Shown here piece after piece: positions 63,888 to 64,000 of a stretch of DNA of 64,000 bases. The notes under the pieces were generated by a model. That model saw nothing but the letters and a program-made list of their open reading frames with translations, had not been told where the DNA came from and made no database searches. Position numbers and translations under genes: made by a program. Every line of letters begins with the position of its first letter. The stretch's first letter is position 1. This DNA comes from Syntrophomonadaceae bacterium (GTDB taxonomy: Bacteria > Bacillota > DSM-12270 > Thermacetogeniales > Thermacetogeniaceae). The stretch covers positions 93,080-157,079 of the forward strand of contig DULK01000078.1 of assembly GCA_012840385.1 (NCBI GenBank), read 5' to 3'.

Positions 63888-64000
63888 TTATCCTTGCGCT
63901 TGCTCCCGGACTCCGGTTTAACTCGCCCTAAGACTCGTCGCAGACGGCAGCCGACCGCCTCCTACGCTGCATCCTTGCAGCGGAGTCGGCTACTTCGGCA
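63888..64000. repeat. Dispersed repeat, copy B, with nested inverted repeats (continues past the window)
   Basis: The first 30 nt match copy A at 58831-58860 with one mismatch. What follows differs: a segment with nested palindromes GCCGAC/GTCGGC enclosing CGCTGC/GCAGCG, able to form a long hairpin. The loop of the last hairpin again contains ATCCTT, as in the repeat. The element runs off the end of the window, so its full size is unknown. Confidence 0.6.

Overview
The window is a chromosomal stretch of an endospore-forming, anaerobic, Gram-positive bacterium of the Clostridia, most like the Peptococcaceae/Thermoanaerobacteraceae type. Evidence: sporulation genes (spoIIGA, sigE, sigG, spoIIR, a SpoIID-family protein), a dcw cluster fused to the spoIIG locus, an oxygen-sensitive class III ribonucleotide reductase, a meso-diaminopimelate-type MurE, and paaK beside an ACT-domain gene. 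Base composition is close to half G+C. I cannot name the genus.

Almost every gene reads on the minus strand. In transcription order (right to left) the layout is: an MFS exporter; ruvC-ruvA-ruvB-queH-DUF2905-spoIID-like-queA-tgt, then a lone MazF/PemK-type toxin gene, an HD-domain gene and secD-secF; a cobalamin riboswitch and cobT; a structured leader and a CDF metal exporter; lapA-like, relA, dtd, an MBL hydrolase, hisS and aspS; 6S RNA; paaK, an ACT gene, an M28 peptidase and a MetE-like gene; the dcw cluster from mraZ to ftsZ; spoIIGA-sigE; sigG-spoIIR-ylmC; nrdR-nrdD-nrdG; pgeF (ylmD), a copper-chaperone-like gene and an HlyD-like gene; ylmE-sepF-proC-ylmG-yggU; a nucleoside ABC importer (BMP lipoprotein, ATPase, two permeases); an SNF symporter; and the 5' end of ileS.

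The regulatory DNA is unusually readable. I see a 6S RNA gene with its promoter beside aspS, a B12 riboswitch with terminator ahead of cobT, a multi-hairpin leader with terminator ahead of the CDF exporter, an NrdR box ahead of nrdR, three 10-bp-spaced GTGGT repeats (MraZ operator) overlapping the dcw promoter, a spoIIG-type promoter with a 21-bp spacer, a SigF/SigG-type promoter ahead of sigG, and several intrinsic terminators that divide the cluster into transcription units.

Most of the window is conserved housekeeping sequence. I found no clear unknown multi-gene system. The points most worth a second look are the CDF leader RNA, proC without a standard start codon (best candidate AUC), the ileS leader with an isoleucine-rich mini-ORF, the nucleoside importer and SNF genes standing where ylmH-divIVA lie in Bacillus, the absence of yajC with an orphan toxin gene in that interval, and the right-hand end, which holds a transposase remnant, a tiny plus-strand ORF and a structured repeat with a second copy 5 kb away.
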